Positions 56,857 to 64,000 of a DNA stretch of 64,000 bases are shown in pieces; position 1 is the stretch's first letter; the number at the start of each line of letters is the position of its first letter. The position numbers and the translations under genes were made by a program. The notes under the pieces are model-generated. The model had not been told where the DNA came from. It worked only from the letters and a program-made list of their open reading frames with translations, and searched no databases. The stretch comes from Pseudomonas sp. UBA6562 (GTDB lineage Bacteria; Pseudomonadota; Gammaproteobacteria; Pseudomonadales; Pseudomonadaceae), in the NCBI RefSeq assembly GCF_002434265.1, contig NZ_DJJS01000001.1:1-64000 (forward strand), read 5' to 3'.

Positions 56857-57765
56857 ATGAAAACCATCAACTTCATGGGCGTGCGCAACAGCGCGTTCGC
56901 CATCACCGTACTGCTCACCGTGCTGGCGCTGTTCAGCTGGTGGCAGAAGGGTCTGAACTTCGGCCTGGACTTCACCGGCGGTACGCTGATCGAGCTGAAT
57001 TACGAGCGTCCGGCCGACCTGAAAGCCGTGCGTGAAGAACTCAACAGCTCGGGCTTCCACGAAGCCATCGTGCAGAGTTTCGGTGCCACTACCGAGCTGC
57101 TGGTGCGTATGCCCGGCGACGATCCGCAACTGGGCAGCAAAGTGGCCGAGGCTTTGAAGAAGGCCGGCGGCGACAACCCGGCCACCCTCAAGCGCGTCGA
57201 GTTCGTCGGCCCGCAGGTGGGTGAAGAGCTGCGCGACCAGGGCGGCCTGGGCATGCTCCTGGCGCTCGGCGGCATCCTCATCTACCTGGCTTTCCGTTTC
57301 CAGTGGAAGTTCGCGGTCGGTGCGATCATCTCGCTGATCCACGACGTGGTGGTGACCTTGGGCATCCTGTCGTTCTTCCAGATCACCTTCGACCTCACCG
57401 TGCTGGCGGCGGTCCTGGCGATCATCGGTTACTCGCTCAACGACACCATCGTGGTGTTCGACCGGGTGCGGGAGAACTTCCGGGTCATGCGCAAGGCGTC
57501 GTTGATCGAGAACATCAACGTCTCGACCACCCAGACCCTGCTGCGCACCATCGCCACCTCGGTGTCGACCCTGCTGGCCATCGCCGCGCTGCTGTTCTTC
57601 GGTGGCGACAACCTGTTCGGCTTCTCCCTGGCGCTGTTCATCGGCGTATTGGCCGGAACCTACTCGTCGATCTACATCGCCAACGTGGTGCTGATCTGGC
57701 TGAACCTGAACAGCGAAGACCTGATCCCACCGGTCAAAGCTGAAGGTGTGGACGACCGCCCGTAA
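56857..57765 (+). CDS. secF: Protein translocase subunit SecF
   Basis: A 302-residue partner of SecD with six helices. FGLDFTGGTLIELNYERPADL and GYSLNDTIVVFDRVRENFR are diagnostic, as is the final NVVLIWLNLNSEDLIPP. GAGGGA lies seven bases before the ATG at 56857. It ends the yajC-secD-secF run, before a strong terminator. Confidence 0.96.
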   Translation: MKTINFMGVRNSAFAITVLLTVLALFSWWQKGLNFGLDFTGGTLIELNYERPADLKAVREELNSSGFHEAIVQSFGATTELLVRMPGDDPQLGSKVAEALKKAGGDNPATLKRVEFVGPQVGEELRDQGGLGMLLALGGILIYLAFRFQWKFAVGAIISLIHDVVVTLGILSFFQITFDLTVLAAVLAIIGYSLNDTIVVFDRVRENFRVMRKASLIENINVSTTQTLLRTIATSVSTLLAIAALLFFGGDNLFGFSLALFIGVLAGTYSSIYIANVVLIWLNLNSEDLIPPVKAEGVDDRP

Positions 57766-57794
57766 GGAAAAGTCCTACGCCATTGGGCGAAACG

Positions 57795-57829
57795 AAAGGC
57801 GCGAGTGTTGAACTCGCGCCTTTTTTTTT
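57795..57829 (+). terminator. Intrinsic terminator of the Sec operon
   Basis: AGGCGCGAGT (57797-57806) and ACTCGCGCCT (57812-57821) form a 10-bp stem with a five-base loop, followed by eight T. Confidence 0.93.
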
Positions 57830-57886
57830 GCTCCAAGGCTGGGACAAGCGCGGGCGCGGACCCGCTGGATAGATCAGGAGGTTCAC

Positions 57887-58435
57887 GTGAACAAATCAAT
57901 GCTGGTAGGGACGGTGCTGGGTGCCGTGGCGGTGACGGCCGGTGGGGCGTTTGCTACCTACAGCTTGGTCAACAAAGGCCCGGAGTACGCTCAGGTGACC
58001 GACGTGCAGCCCATCAAGCAGCAGATCAAGACGCCGCGTGAAGTGTGCAAGGATGTGACCGTGACGCGCCAGGCGCCGGTCAAGGACCAGCACCAGATTG
58101 CCGGCACGGTGGTCGGCGCATTGGCGGGCGGTCTGCTGGGCAACCAAGTGGGTGGCGGCACCGGCAAGAAGCTGGCCACCGTGGCCGGTGCGGTGGGCGG
58201 TGGTTACGCAGGCAACAAGGTGCAGGAAGGCATGCAGCGTCGCGACACCTACACCACCACGCAAACCCGCTGCAACACGGTCAACGACATCAGCGACAAG
58301 GTGGTGGGCTACAACGTCAAGTACACCATCGGCGACCAGGCCGGGCAGATCAAGATGGACCGCGACCCCGGTTCGAGCATTCCGTTGGACAAGAATGGCA
58401 AGCTGGTCTTGAGCCAGGCGCAGCCGGGGCAGTGA
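57887..58435 (+). CDS. Glycine-zipper 2TM-domain envelope protein
   Basis: A 182-residue protein with an N-terminal membrane helix (MLVGTVLGAVAVTAGGAFATYS) that may act as an uncleaved signal. The glycine-zipper is GTVVGALAGGLLGNQVGGG and GAVGGGYAGNKV (about residues 73-108). A C-terminal domain has CNTVNDISDKVVGYNVKYTI. The pattern matches 17-kDa antigen/YgdI-type envelope proteins (glycine-zipper 2TM family). The start is GTG at 57887 with GGAGG upstream. Function unknown; probably structural in the envelope. Confidence 0.8.
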   Translation: MNKSMLVGTVLGAVAVTAGGAFATYSLVNKGPEYAQVTDVQPIKQQIKTPREVCKDVTVTRQAPVKDQHQIAGTVVGALAGGLLGNQVGGGTGKKLATVAGAVGGGYAGNKVQEGMQRRDTYTTTQTRCNTVNDISDKVVGYNVKYTIGDQAGQIKMDRDPGSSIPLDKNGKLVLSQAQPGQ

Positions 58436-58516
58436 GGCGATTGGCGGGGTCGCCGGTAAGCACTGATTGAAGGCGATGCGCTGCCTCTAGTCCCTGTGCC
58501 CATCATGGCATCGAAT

Positions 58517-58556
58517 CAAAAATCCGACCCCCTTCAGGGTGTCGGATTTTTTTTGC
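58517..58556 (+). terminator. Intrinsic terminator of the glycine-zipper gene
   Basis: AAAATCCGAC and GTCGGATTTT form a long stem around an inner CCC-TTCA-GGG, followed by a T run. Confidence 0.88.
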
Positions 58557-58607
58557 TTGGGTGTCAGCGGTGGCGACGGACCAGGCCGATCCGCCGGGCC
58601 GCATCGT

Positions 58608-59669
58608 TCAAGGAATCAGCTGTTCCCTGCGCAGCCGGTCGAAGGCATCGAAGAAGGCCCGATCGCTGGCCTGATAGCCGGTGAAGCCTAGCAGGCGGCT
58701 CTTCGACATGTCCGTCACCACCTCGATCGGCCTGCCGAGGTCGGCGTCGGTGTGCCACGGCGAGATCAGGCGAGCGATGTCGCTTTCCTTCAGGCCATGT
58801 TCGGCCGCCAGTTGCGTCCAGGCGCGTTGGTCGTCGGCCATCTGCGTTTCCAGCGGGGCAGGAGAGGCTGGGAAGTCCGCAGCAGGGATGTCGAAGTACT
58901 CGGCGATCCGGCTCCACATCCACTTCCAGCGAAACACGTCGCCGTTGGTGATGTTGAAGGCCTGGTCTGCAGCCGAGGGCGTAGTAGCGGCCCACAGCAG
59001 TTGGCTGGCCAGCTGCCGGGCGTCGGTCATGTCGGTCAGGCTGTCCCACTGCACGCGCGAACCGGGGAACACGAACGGCCGGCCGGTGTGCTTACAGATC
59101 GAGGCATACACCGCCAGGGTGGTGGCCATGTTCATGGCATTGCCCACGGCCACGCCGATCACCGTGTGCGGGCGGTGCACGCTCCAGGTGAAGCCGTCCT
59201 GCTTGGCGGCGGCGAAGACTTCGTCTTCCTGGGCGTAGTAGAAGTTTTCCACATCCAGGCGGCCCTGCTCCTCACGGAACGGGGTCTGCGGCAGGGTGCC
59301 TTTGCCGTAGGCCTCGAAGGGGCCCAGGTAGTGCTTCAGACCCGTCACCAAAGCCACATGCTGCACGCTCTTGGCCGGACGCAGGGCGTCGAGCAGGTTG
59401 CGCACCATGGCGGCGTTGACACGGATGTTTTCCGCTTCCGTGGCCTGGCGCGACCAGGTGGTGATGAACACGTGGGTTGGGCGCAGATCGGCCAGCGCGT
59501 CGCGCACCGACTGCGGGTCTTGCAGGTCGGCCGCGACCGGTATCACGCCGGGCAGGGTGGACGGTTGGCGGGACAGGGCCGCGACCTGCCACTGGCTGTC
59601 CAGCAGCAATTGGGTGGTGGCGCTGCCGACGATGCCGCTGGCGCCTACGACTAATGCGAGTTGGGTCAT
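58608..59669 (-). CDS. PRISE-type (progesterone 5-beta-reductase-like) SDR reductase
   Basis: A 353-residue atypical short-chain dehydrogenase. The Rossmann motif is ALVVGASGIVGSATTQLLL. The N-terminal half has FITTWSRQATEAENIRVNA, and the family feature VTGLKHYLGPFEAYGKG places the catalytic Lys and Tyr region, with the Tyr in VENFYYAQED. WSVHRPHTVIGVAVGNAMNM follows. The family reduces activated C=C bonds in enones; the physiological substrate here is unknown. A candidate operator lies upstream (59678-59714). Confidence 0.85.
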   Translation of the reverse strand: MTQLALVVGASGIVGSATTQLLLDSQWQVAALSRQPSTLPGVIPVAADLQDPQSVRDALADLRPTHVFITTWSRQATEAENIRVNAAMVRNLLDALRPAKSVQHVALVTGLKHYLGPFEAYGKGTLPQTPFREEQGRLDVENFYYAQEDEVFAAAKQDGFTWSVHRPHTVIGVAVGNAMNMATTLAVYASICKHTGRPFVFPGSRVQWDSLTDMTDARQLASQLLWAATTPSAADQAFNITNGDVFRWKWMWSRIAEYFDIPAADFPASPAPLETQMADDQRAWTQLAAEHGLKESDIARLISPWHTDADLGRPIEVVTDMSKSRLLGFTGYQASDRAFFDAFDRLRREQLIP

Positions 59670-59677
59670 GATGCTGT

Positions 59678-59714
59678 CCTGTAGGTGATCGTCATCGATT
59701 GCCTACAGGTGACC
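59678..59714. promoter_or_regulatory. Candidate operator upstream of the PRISE-type reductase
   Basis: CCTGTAGG (59678-59685) and CCTACAGG (59702-59709) are inverted and 16 bases apart. The right half overlaps AGGTG-AC-CACCT. It sits just before the reductase start, where a repressor could block transcription. Confidence 0.45.
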
Positions 59715-59926
59715 ACCTATGGTCCGGCGGATTCCTTCGGATTGGCGGTGGGTTTCGGGAGGGTGGGCGAGAGTGCCCGGCAGCGTGCGGCTTGCCGAGT
59801 GAGTCTGGGGAAAGGGTCTGGAGGAGGAGTGGGCAAGGGGCTGCGGTGCAGCCCCGGCCGATGGGCCGAGGCACCGGGCCGCCGCGACCAGGTGGGCTTG
59901 GCGGGGGCTCGGTGCTGCGTGCCGAC

Positions 59927-60745
59927 TTAGCGCTTCAGGTGCTCGGGCAAGTGCGGTTGGATGGCCGTGAGGATGGCCTTGAAGCACTTGATGTTGCCCG
60001 CCACGATGTGGCCCTTGTCGAGGAAGTCGTGGCCGCCGTTGAAGTCGCTGACCAGGCCGCCGGCCTCTTGGATCAGCAGCACGCCTGCGGCCATGTCCCA
60101 TTCGGACAGGCCTGATTCCCAGAAGCCGTCGAAACGACCGGCCGCCACGTAGGCGAGGTCGAGGCTCGCGGCGCCGGCGCGGCGGATGCCTGCGGTTTGG
60201 CCGGTCAAGGCGCGGAACATGCCCATGTAGTTGTCGAGGTCGGCCATCTGGTCGTCGCGGAACGGGAAGCCGGTACCGAGCAGGGCCCCGTCGAGGCTGC
60301 TGCGCGAGCTGACCCGCAGGCGGCGACCGTTGACCTGGGCGCCACGGCCACGGCTGGCGGTGAACTCTTCCTGGCGAACCGGATCGACGATGACCGCGTG
60401 CTCCAGGCGACCACGGTATTTGCAGGCGATGCTGACAGCGAAGTGCGGAATGCCGCGCAGGAAGTTGGTGGTGCCATCGAGCGGGTCGATGATCCACAGG
60501 TAGTCCTTGCCGTCTTCGCCGCTGCCGGCGTGGAAACCGGTTTCCTCACCCTGGATCGAGTGGTTCGGGTAGGCCTTGCGCAGGGCTTTGACGATGGCGT
60601 CTTCGGCAGCGCGGTCAACCTCGGACACGTAGTCCTTGGCGCCCTTTTCGTCGACCTTGAGGCTGTCCAGGCGTTCGATGGAGCGGAAAATCAGTTCGCT
60701 GGCGCTGCGAGCGGCGCGCAGCGCGATATTCAGCATAGGCTGCAT
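59927..60745 (-). CDS. suhB: Inositol-1-monophosphatase family protein SuhB
   Basis: A 272-residue Mg2+-dependent phosphatase that also acts in rRNA antitermination. Metal ligands are seen in GEETG, WIIDPLDGTTNFL and the downstream EWDMAAGVLLIQEAGG. The start at 60745 (MQPMLNIALRAARSA) gives the usual length. The same frame is open far upstream, but that part is the complement of trmJ and cysE. It diverges from trmJ. Confidence 0.95.
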   Translation of the reverse strand: MQPMLNIALRAARSASELIFRSIERLDSLKVDEKGAKDYVSEVDRAAEDAIVKALRKAYPNHSIQGEETGFHAGSGEDGKDYLWIIDPLDGTTNFLRGIPHFAVSIACKYRGRLEHAVIVDPVRQEEFTASRGRGAQVNGRRLRVSSRSSLDGALLGTGFPFRDDQMADLDNYMGMFRALTGQTAGIRRAGAASLDLAYVAAGRFDGFWESGLSEWDMAAGVLLIQEAGGLVSDFNGGHDFLDKGHIVAGNIKCFKAILTAIQPHLPEHLKR

Positions 60746-60895
60746 GGTCGGGTCACCTGGAATGTTAAAGAAGAAAGCCGGACATTCTATCAGAAATCCG
60801 CGTACGCAAAAGTGCCACGTTAGCCCGCGTGGCGTTGCCGGGGTCGCTTCTGTAAGATTGCTGCCCCCAAAACCCGCCACAGTGAGCACATCGCC

Positions 60896-61654
60896 TTGTT
60901 GCACAATATTCGTGTTGTTCTGGTCAATACCAGCCACCCCGGCAACATCGGCGGCGCTGCGCGTGCCATGAAAAACATGGGCCTGTCGCGCCTGGTGCTG
61001 GTGCAGCCCCGAGACTTCCCGTCCGAGCAGGCCAGTGCCCGTGCCTCGGGTGCCGACGATTTGCTGGCCGGCGCCGAAGTGGTCGACAGCCTGGAGCAGG
61101 CGCTGGTCGGCTGTAGCCTGGTGCTGGGCACCAGCGCCCGCGACCGCAGCCTGCCGTGGCCCATGCTCGACCCGCGCGAGTGCGGCGCCAAGGCCGTCGC
61201 GCAGGCCGCCGGCGGCGAGCAGATCGCCCTGGTGTTCGGCCGTGAGCATGCGGGGCTGACCAACGAAGAGCTGCAACGCTGCCACTTCCATGTGCACATC
61301 GCGTCCAATCCCGAGTTCAGCTCGCTGAACCTGGCCGCCGCCGTGCAAGTGCTCGCCTATGAGGTGCGTACCGCCTGGTTGGCGGCGCAGCAGGCGGCAC
61401 CGGTCGCGGAGAAGGCCGACGCCAGCGAAGAGCCGGCGACCATGGACGAGATGGAGCGCTTCTACGAGCACCTGGAGCAGACCCTGGTGCAGATCGGTTT
61501 CCTCGATCCGGAAAAACCCCGGCATCTGATGGCGCGCCTGCGCCGCCTGTACGGGCGCAGCACGGTCAACCATTCGGAAATGAGCATCTTGCGCGGCATC
61601 CTCACCGAGACGCAGAAAGTCGCGCGCGGCGAGCCGCATAAACGGAAGGACTGA
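60896..61654 (+). CDS. trmJ: tRNA (cytidine/uridine-2'-O-)-methyltransferase TrmJ
   Basis: A 252-residue SPOUT methyltransferase that modifies position 32 of several tRNAs. The N-terminus NIRVVLVNTSHPGNIGGAARAMKNMGL and the knot segment ALVFGREHAGLTNEEL are diagnostic. The start is TTG at 60896 (MLHNIRVV, as in E. coli MLQNIR); a second TTG follows directly. A C-terminal dimer domain contains MDEMERFYEHLEQTL. It is close to cysE, with six bases between. Confidence 0.93.
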   Translation: MLHNIRVVLVNTSHPGNIGGAARAMKNMGLSRLVLVQPRDFPSEQASARASGADDLLAGAEVVDSLEQALVGCSLVLGTSARDRSLPWPMLDPRECGAKAVAQAAGGEQIALVFGREHAGLTNEELQRCHFHVHIASNPEFSSLNLAAAVQVLAYEVRTAWLAAQQAAPVAEKADASEEPATMDEMERFYEHLEQTLVQIGFLDPEKPRHLMARLRRLYGRSTVNHSEMSILRGILTETQKVARGEPHKRKD

Positions 61655-61660
61655 AAAGCC

Positions 61661-62449
61661 ATGTTCGAACGCCTGCGTGAAGATATCCAGAGCGTGTTCC
61701 ACCGCGACCCGGCCGCCCGCAACATGTTCGAGGTGCTGACCTGCTATCCCGGCATGCATGCCATCTGGCTGCACCGTGTCGGGCATGCCCTGTGGGTGCG
61801 CGACTGCAAGTGGCTGGCGCGCCTGGTGTCGAACTTCGGCCGCTGGATGACCGGCATCGAGATCCACCCCGGCGCCACCATCGGTCGCCGCTTCTTCATC
61901 GACCACGGCATGGGCATCGTCATCGGCGAAACCGCCGAGATCGGCGACGACGTCACCCTCTACCAGGGCGTGACCCTGGGCGGCACCAGCTGGAACAAGG
62001 GCAAGCGCCACCCGACCCTGGAAGACGGCGTGGTGGTCGGCGCCGGGGCCAAGGTGCTGGGGCCGTTCACGGTCGGCGCCGGGGCCAAGATCGGCTCCAA
62101 CGCGGTGGTGACCAAGGCGGTGCCGGCCGGGGCCACGGCGGTGGGCATTCCGGGGCGCATCATCGTCAGGCCCGAAGAGGGCAGCGAGGTCGAGGCCAGG
62201 CGCAAGGCCATGGCCGAGAAGATCGGTTTCGACGCCTATGGGGTCAGCGGCGACATGCCCGACCCGGTGGCGCGCGCCATCGGCCAGATGCTCGACCACC
62301 TGCAGGCCGTGGACGAGCGCCTCGAAGGCATGTGCGGCGCCTTGACCAAGCTGGGCAGCGACTATAGCGGCAAAGCGTTGCCAGCCTTGCCCGAAGAGGA
62401 TTTCGTCGAGCCTGCGGCCGCGACGCCCAGCGACATCGGGCCGCATTGA
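61661..62449 (+). CDS. cysE: Serine O-acetyltransferase
   Basis: A 262-residue hexapeptide-repeat enzyme that makes O-acetylserine for cysteine synthesis. The left-handed beta helix shows [40 protein letters not shown] and [20 protein letters not shown]. The catalytic His-Asp pair is in FFIDHGMG. The C-terminal tail is longer than in E. coli and probably affects feedback inhibition. Its place before iscR links sulfur supply with Fe-S assembly, as is common in Pseudomonas. Confidence 0.95.
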   Translation: MFERLREDIQSVFHRDPAARNMFEVLTCYPGMHAIWLHRVGHALWVRDCKWLARLVSNFGRWMTGIEIHPGATIGRRFFIDHGMGIVIGETAEIGDDVTLYQGVTLGGTSWNKGKRHPTLEDGVVVGAGAKVLGPFTVGAGAKIGSNAVVTKAVPAGATAVGIPGRIIVRPEEGSEVEARRKAMAEKIGFDAYGVSGDMPDPVARAIGQMLDHLQAVDERLEGMCGALTKLGSDYSGKALPALPEEDFVEPAAATPSDIGPH

Positions 62450-62546
62450 TTTCGCCATGATGGCACCGCGGCGTGTGCACCTGCGCCGCGGTCTGCTACA
62501 CTCGCGACCACTTCCCGAGCTAATCCCGACTAAAGCGCTAGGTCTT

Positions 62547-62579
62547 ATAGTTGACTCAAATGCTCGGAAATAGCATAAT
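62547..62579 (+). promoter_or_regulatory. iscR promoter with an overlapping IscR type 1 binding site
   Basis: TTGACT (62551-62556) and CATAAT (62574-62579) are exactly 17 bases apart. The overlapping stretch from 62547 (ATAGTTGACT, then CTCGG at 62563-62567) matches the type 1 IscR box, consistent with autorepression by holo-IscR. Confidence 0.8.
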
Positions 62580-62615
62580 TGCACTCATTCCGTAACTCCC
62601 GTGGTGCCCATAGCC

Positions 62616-63107
62616 ATGCGACTCACAACCAAAGGCCGATACGCCGTAACCGCCATGCTCGACCTGGCGTTGCACGCGCAGCACGGGCCGGTGTCACTGG
62701 CTGATATCTCCGAGCGCCAAGGCATCTCGCTTTCCTACCTGGAGCAACTGTTCGCCAAATTGCGGCGCAACAGCCTGGTTTCCAGCGTTCGTGGCCCAGG
62801 TGGCGGCTATCAGCTGTCCCGTGCCATGGGAACGATCGAGGTGGCCCAGGTCATCGACGCCGTCAACGAGTCGGTCGACGCCACCCGCTGCCAGGGGCTT
62901 GGAGATTGTCATTCCGGTGATACCTGCCTGACCCACCACCTGTGGTGCGACCTCAGCCAGCAGATCCACACGTTCCTCAGTGGCATCAGCCTGGCCGACC
63001 TCGTCACGCGCCGCGAGGTGCAAGAAGTTGCCCATCGCCAGGACCTACGCCGTGTAGCGGGCCATAGCGCGCACATGGACAAGATTGAGACGTCCGCCGT
63101 CGACTGA
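62616..63107 (+). CDS. iscR: Fe-S cluster assembly regulator IscR
   Basis: A 163-residue Rrf2-family regulator. The winged HTH has [22 protein letters not shown] and [12 protein letters not shown]. The [2Fe-2S] ligands fit C-x5-C-x5-C followed by His: CQGLGDC, CHSGDTC and THH. It senses Fe-S status and represses its own operon. The ATG at 62616 starts [11 protein letters not shown], the invariant family start. It precedes iscS by about 40 bases. Confidence 0.97.
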   Translation: MRLTTKGRYAVTAMLDLALHAQHGPVSLADISERQGISLSYLEQLFAKLRRNSLVSSVRGPGGGYQLSRAMGTIEVAQVIDAVNESVDATRCQGLGDCHSGDTCLTHHLWCDLSQQIHTFLSGISLADLVTRREVQEVAHRQDLRRVAGHSAHMDKIETSAVD

Positions 63108-63149
63108 CCGTGACGACGAGCGACGCCAACGCCTGATAGGAGAGATTCA

Positions 63150-64000
63150 ATGAAGTTGCCGATCTACCTCGATTACTCCGCGACCACCCCGGTCGATCCC
63201 CGTGTCGCCCAGAAAATGGTCGACTGCCTGACCATGGACGGCAACTTCGGGAACCCGGCCTCGCGCTCCCACGCCTTCGGCTGGCGCGCCGAGGAAGCGG
63301 TGGAAAACGCTCGCCGCCAGGTCGCCGAGCTGATCCACGCCGACCCGCGCGAAATCGTCTGGACCAGCGGTGCCACCGAGTCCGACAACCTGGCGATCAA
63401 AGGTGTGGCGCACTTCTACCAGACCAAGGGCAAGCACATCATCACCTCCAAGATCGAGCACAAGGCGGTCCTGGACACCACGCGCCAGCTGGAGCGTGAA
63501 GGCTTCGAGGTCACCTACCTCGAACCCGGCGCCGACGGCATCGTCACCCCGGCCATGGTCGAGGCGGTGCTGCGCGACGACACCATCCTGGTCTCGCTGA
63601 TGCACGTGAACAACGAAGTCGGCTCGATCAACGACATCGCCGCCATCGGCGAACTGACCCGCTCGCGCGGCGTGCTGTTCCACGTCGATGCCGCGCAGTC
63701 GGCCGGCAAGGTCGAGATCGACCTGCAGAACATGAAAGTCGACCTGATGTCGTTCTCGGCGCACAAGGTCTACGGCCCCAAAGGCATCGGCGCGCTGTAC
63801 GTCAGCCGCAAGCCGCGTGTCCGCCTCGAAGCCATGGTCCACGGCGGCGGTCACGAGCGCGGTATGCGTTCGGGCACCTTGCCGACCCACCAGATCGTCG
63901 GCATGGGCGAAGCCTTCGCCATCGCCAAGCAGGAAATGGCCAGCGAGAACGTCCGCGTCAAGGCGCTGAGCGATCGCTTCTTCAAGCAGGTCTCCGACCT
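63150..64000 (+). CDS. iscS: Cysteine desulfurase IscS (partial, cut at the window end)
   Basis: The first 283 residues of the PLP-dependent enzyme that supplies sulfur from cysteine for Fe-S clusters and tRNA thiolation. The start [19 protein letters not shown] follows [40 protein letters not shown] and the PLP lysine in [12 protein letters not shown] are intact. The rest, including the catalytic cysteine loop, lies beyond the window edge, so the gene is incomplete here and not broken. Confidence 0.97.
   Translation, partial: MKLPIYLDYSATTPVDPRVAQKMVDCLTMDGNFGNPASRSHAFGWRAEEAVENARRQVAELIHADPREIVWTSGATESDNLAIKGVAHFYQTKGKHIITSKIEHKAVLDTTRQLEREGFEVTYLEPGADGIVTPAMVEAVLRDDTILVSLMHVNNEVGSINDIAAIGELTRSRGVLFHVDAAQSAGKVEIDLQNMKVDLMSFSAHKVYGPKGIGALYVSRKPRVRLEAMVHGGGHERGMRSGTLPTHQIVGMGEAFAIAKQEMASENVRVKALSDRFFKQVSD

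Noticed and set aside
54693..56975. A 760-residue minus-strand frame across yajC, secD and secF.
   Set aside because: Antisense to well-supported Sec genes, with no domain and His/Gln/Asp-rich shadow composition.
60746..62584. Upstream extension of the suhB frame to 885 residues.
   Set aside because: The extension is the complement of trmJ and cysE. SuhB has its normal length from 60745.

Overview
The window looks like a chromosome segment of a Pseudomonas species, most likely of the P. putida group. The support is high GC, the gene set and order (rpsT | murJ-ribF-ileS-lspA-fkpB-ispH ... bamD | rluD-pgeF-clpB; cyoABCDE; queA-tgt-yajC-secD-secF; suhB | trmJ-cysE-iscR-iscS), Pseudomonas-type families (PP0621-like, DUF1780) and a REP-like element. 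The species call is inference; no database search was run. No insertion sequence, prophage, CRISPR array or rRNA operon was seen.

Layout. 1-3.7 kb: a lipid-transport operon (two PqiA-type membrane proteins and a six-MCE-domain protein). 3.8-11.7 kb: rpsT on the minus strand, then murJ and the ribF-ileS-lspA-fkpB-ispH run with overlapping or closely spaced genes. 11.7-14.1 kb: a minor-pilin cluster (fimT-like on the minus strand, pilV/pilW/pilX/pilE-like on the plus strand). 14.2-21.3 kb: thiO, a small zinc-ribbon protein, bamD, rluD, pgeF and clpB behind a heat-shock promoter. 21.5-21.9 kb: a tRNA-Asn/Pro/Lys operon. 22-26.3 kb: an MFS transporter, a type II NADH dehydrogenase, DUF1780 and yacG. 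26.3-29.7 kb: coaE, pilD and pilC facing pilA, then tRNA-Thr. 30.1-30.7 kb: a structured C4-like RNA leader followed by two coupled small ORFs. 30.7-35.9 kb: a chemoreceptor, EamA transporter, LysR regulator, a small hypothetical and dsbB. 36.5-41.3 kb: the cytochrome bo3 operon cyoABCDE. 41.4-50.6 kb: a serine hydrolase, alaC, a YkgJ protein, a GNAT enzyme, an LprI-like protein, bestrophin, a MASE2 diguanylate cyclase, a trypsin-like lipoprotein and nhaA. 51.0-51.9 kb: a Tae4/Tai4 type VI effector-immunity pair without other T6SS genes. 52.1-57.8 kb: tRNA-Leu, queA-tgt and yajC-secD-secF. 57.9-64 kb: a glycine-zipper protein, a PRISE-type reductase with a candidate operator, suhB, trmJ, cysE, iscR behind an IscR-box promoter, and the 5' part of iscS, cut by the window edge.

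How it fits together. Much of the window is envelope biogenesis (MurJ, LspA, BamD, SecDF-YajC, DsbB, MCE transport), isoprenoid/cofactor synthesis (IspH, RibF, ThiO, CoaE), tRNA modification (QueA, Tgt, TrmJ), terminal respiration (NDH-2, cyo) and Fe-S/cysteine metabolism (CysE, IscR, IscS). Type IV pilus genes sit at two places: minor pilins at 12-14 kb and PilA/PilC/PilD at 27-29.6 kb. Neither place has pilB, and pilY1 is absent.

The least explained element is at 30171-30643. A four-way-junction RNA carries a loop with nine bases complementary to the ribosome binding site of a 45-codon ORF, whose stop overlaps the start of a 72-residue hypothetical protein. Other items worth a second look are the six-MCE protein, the orphan Tae4/Tai4 pair, the hydrolase at 41.4 kb, the inverted repeat inside the rpsT promoter and the operator at the reductase gene.
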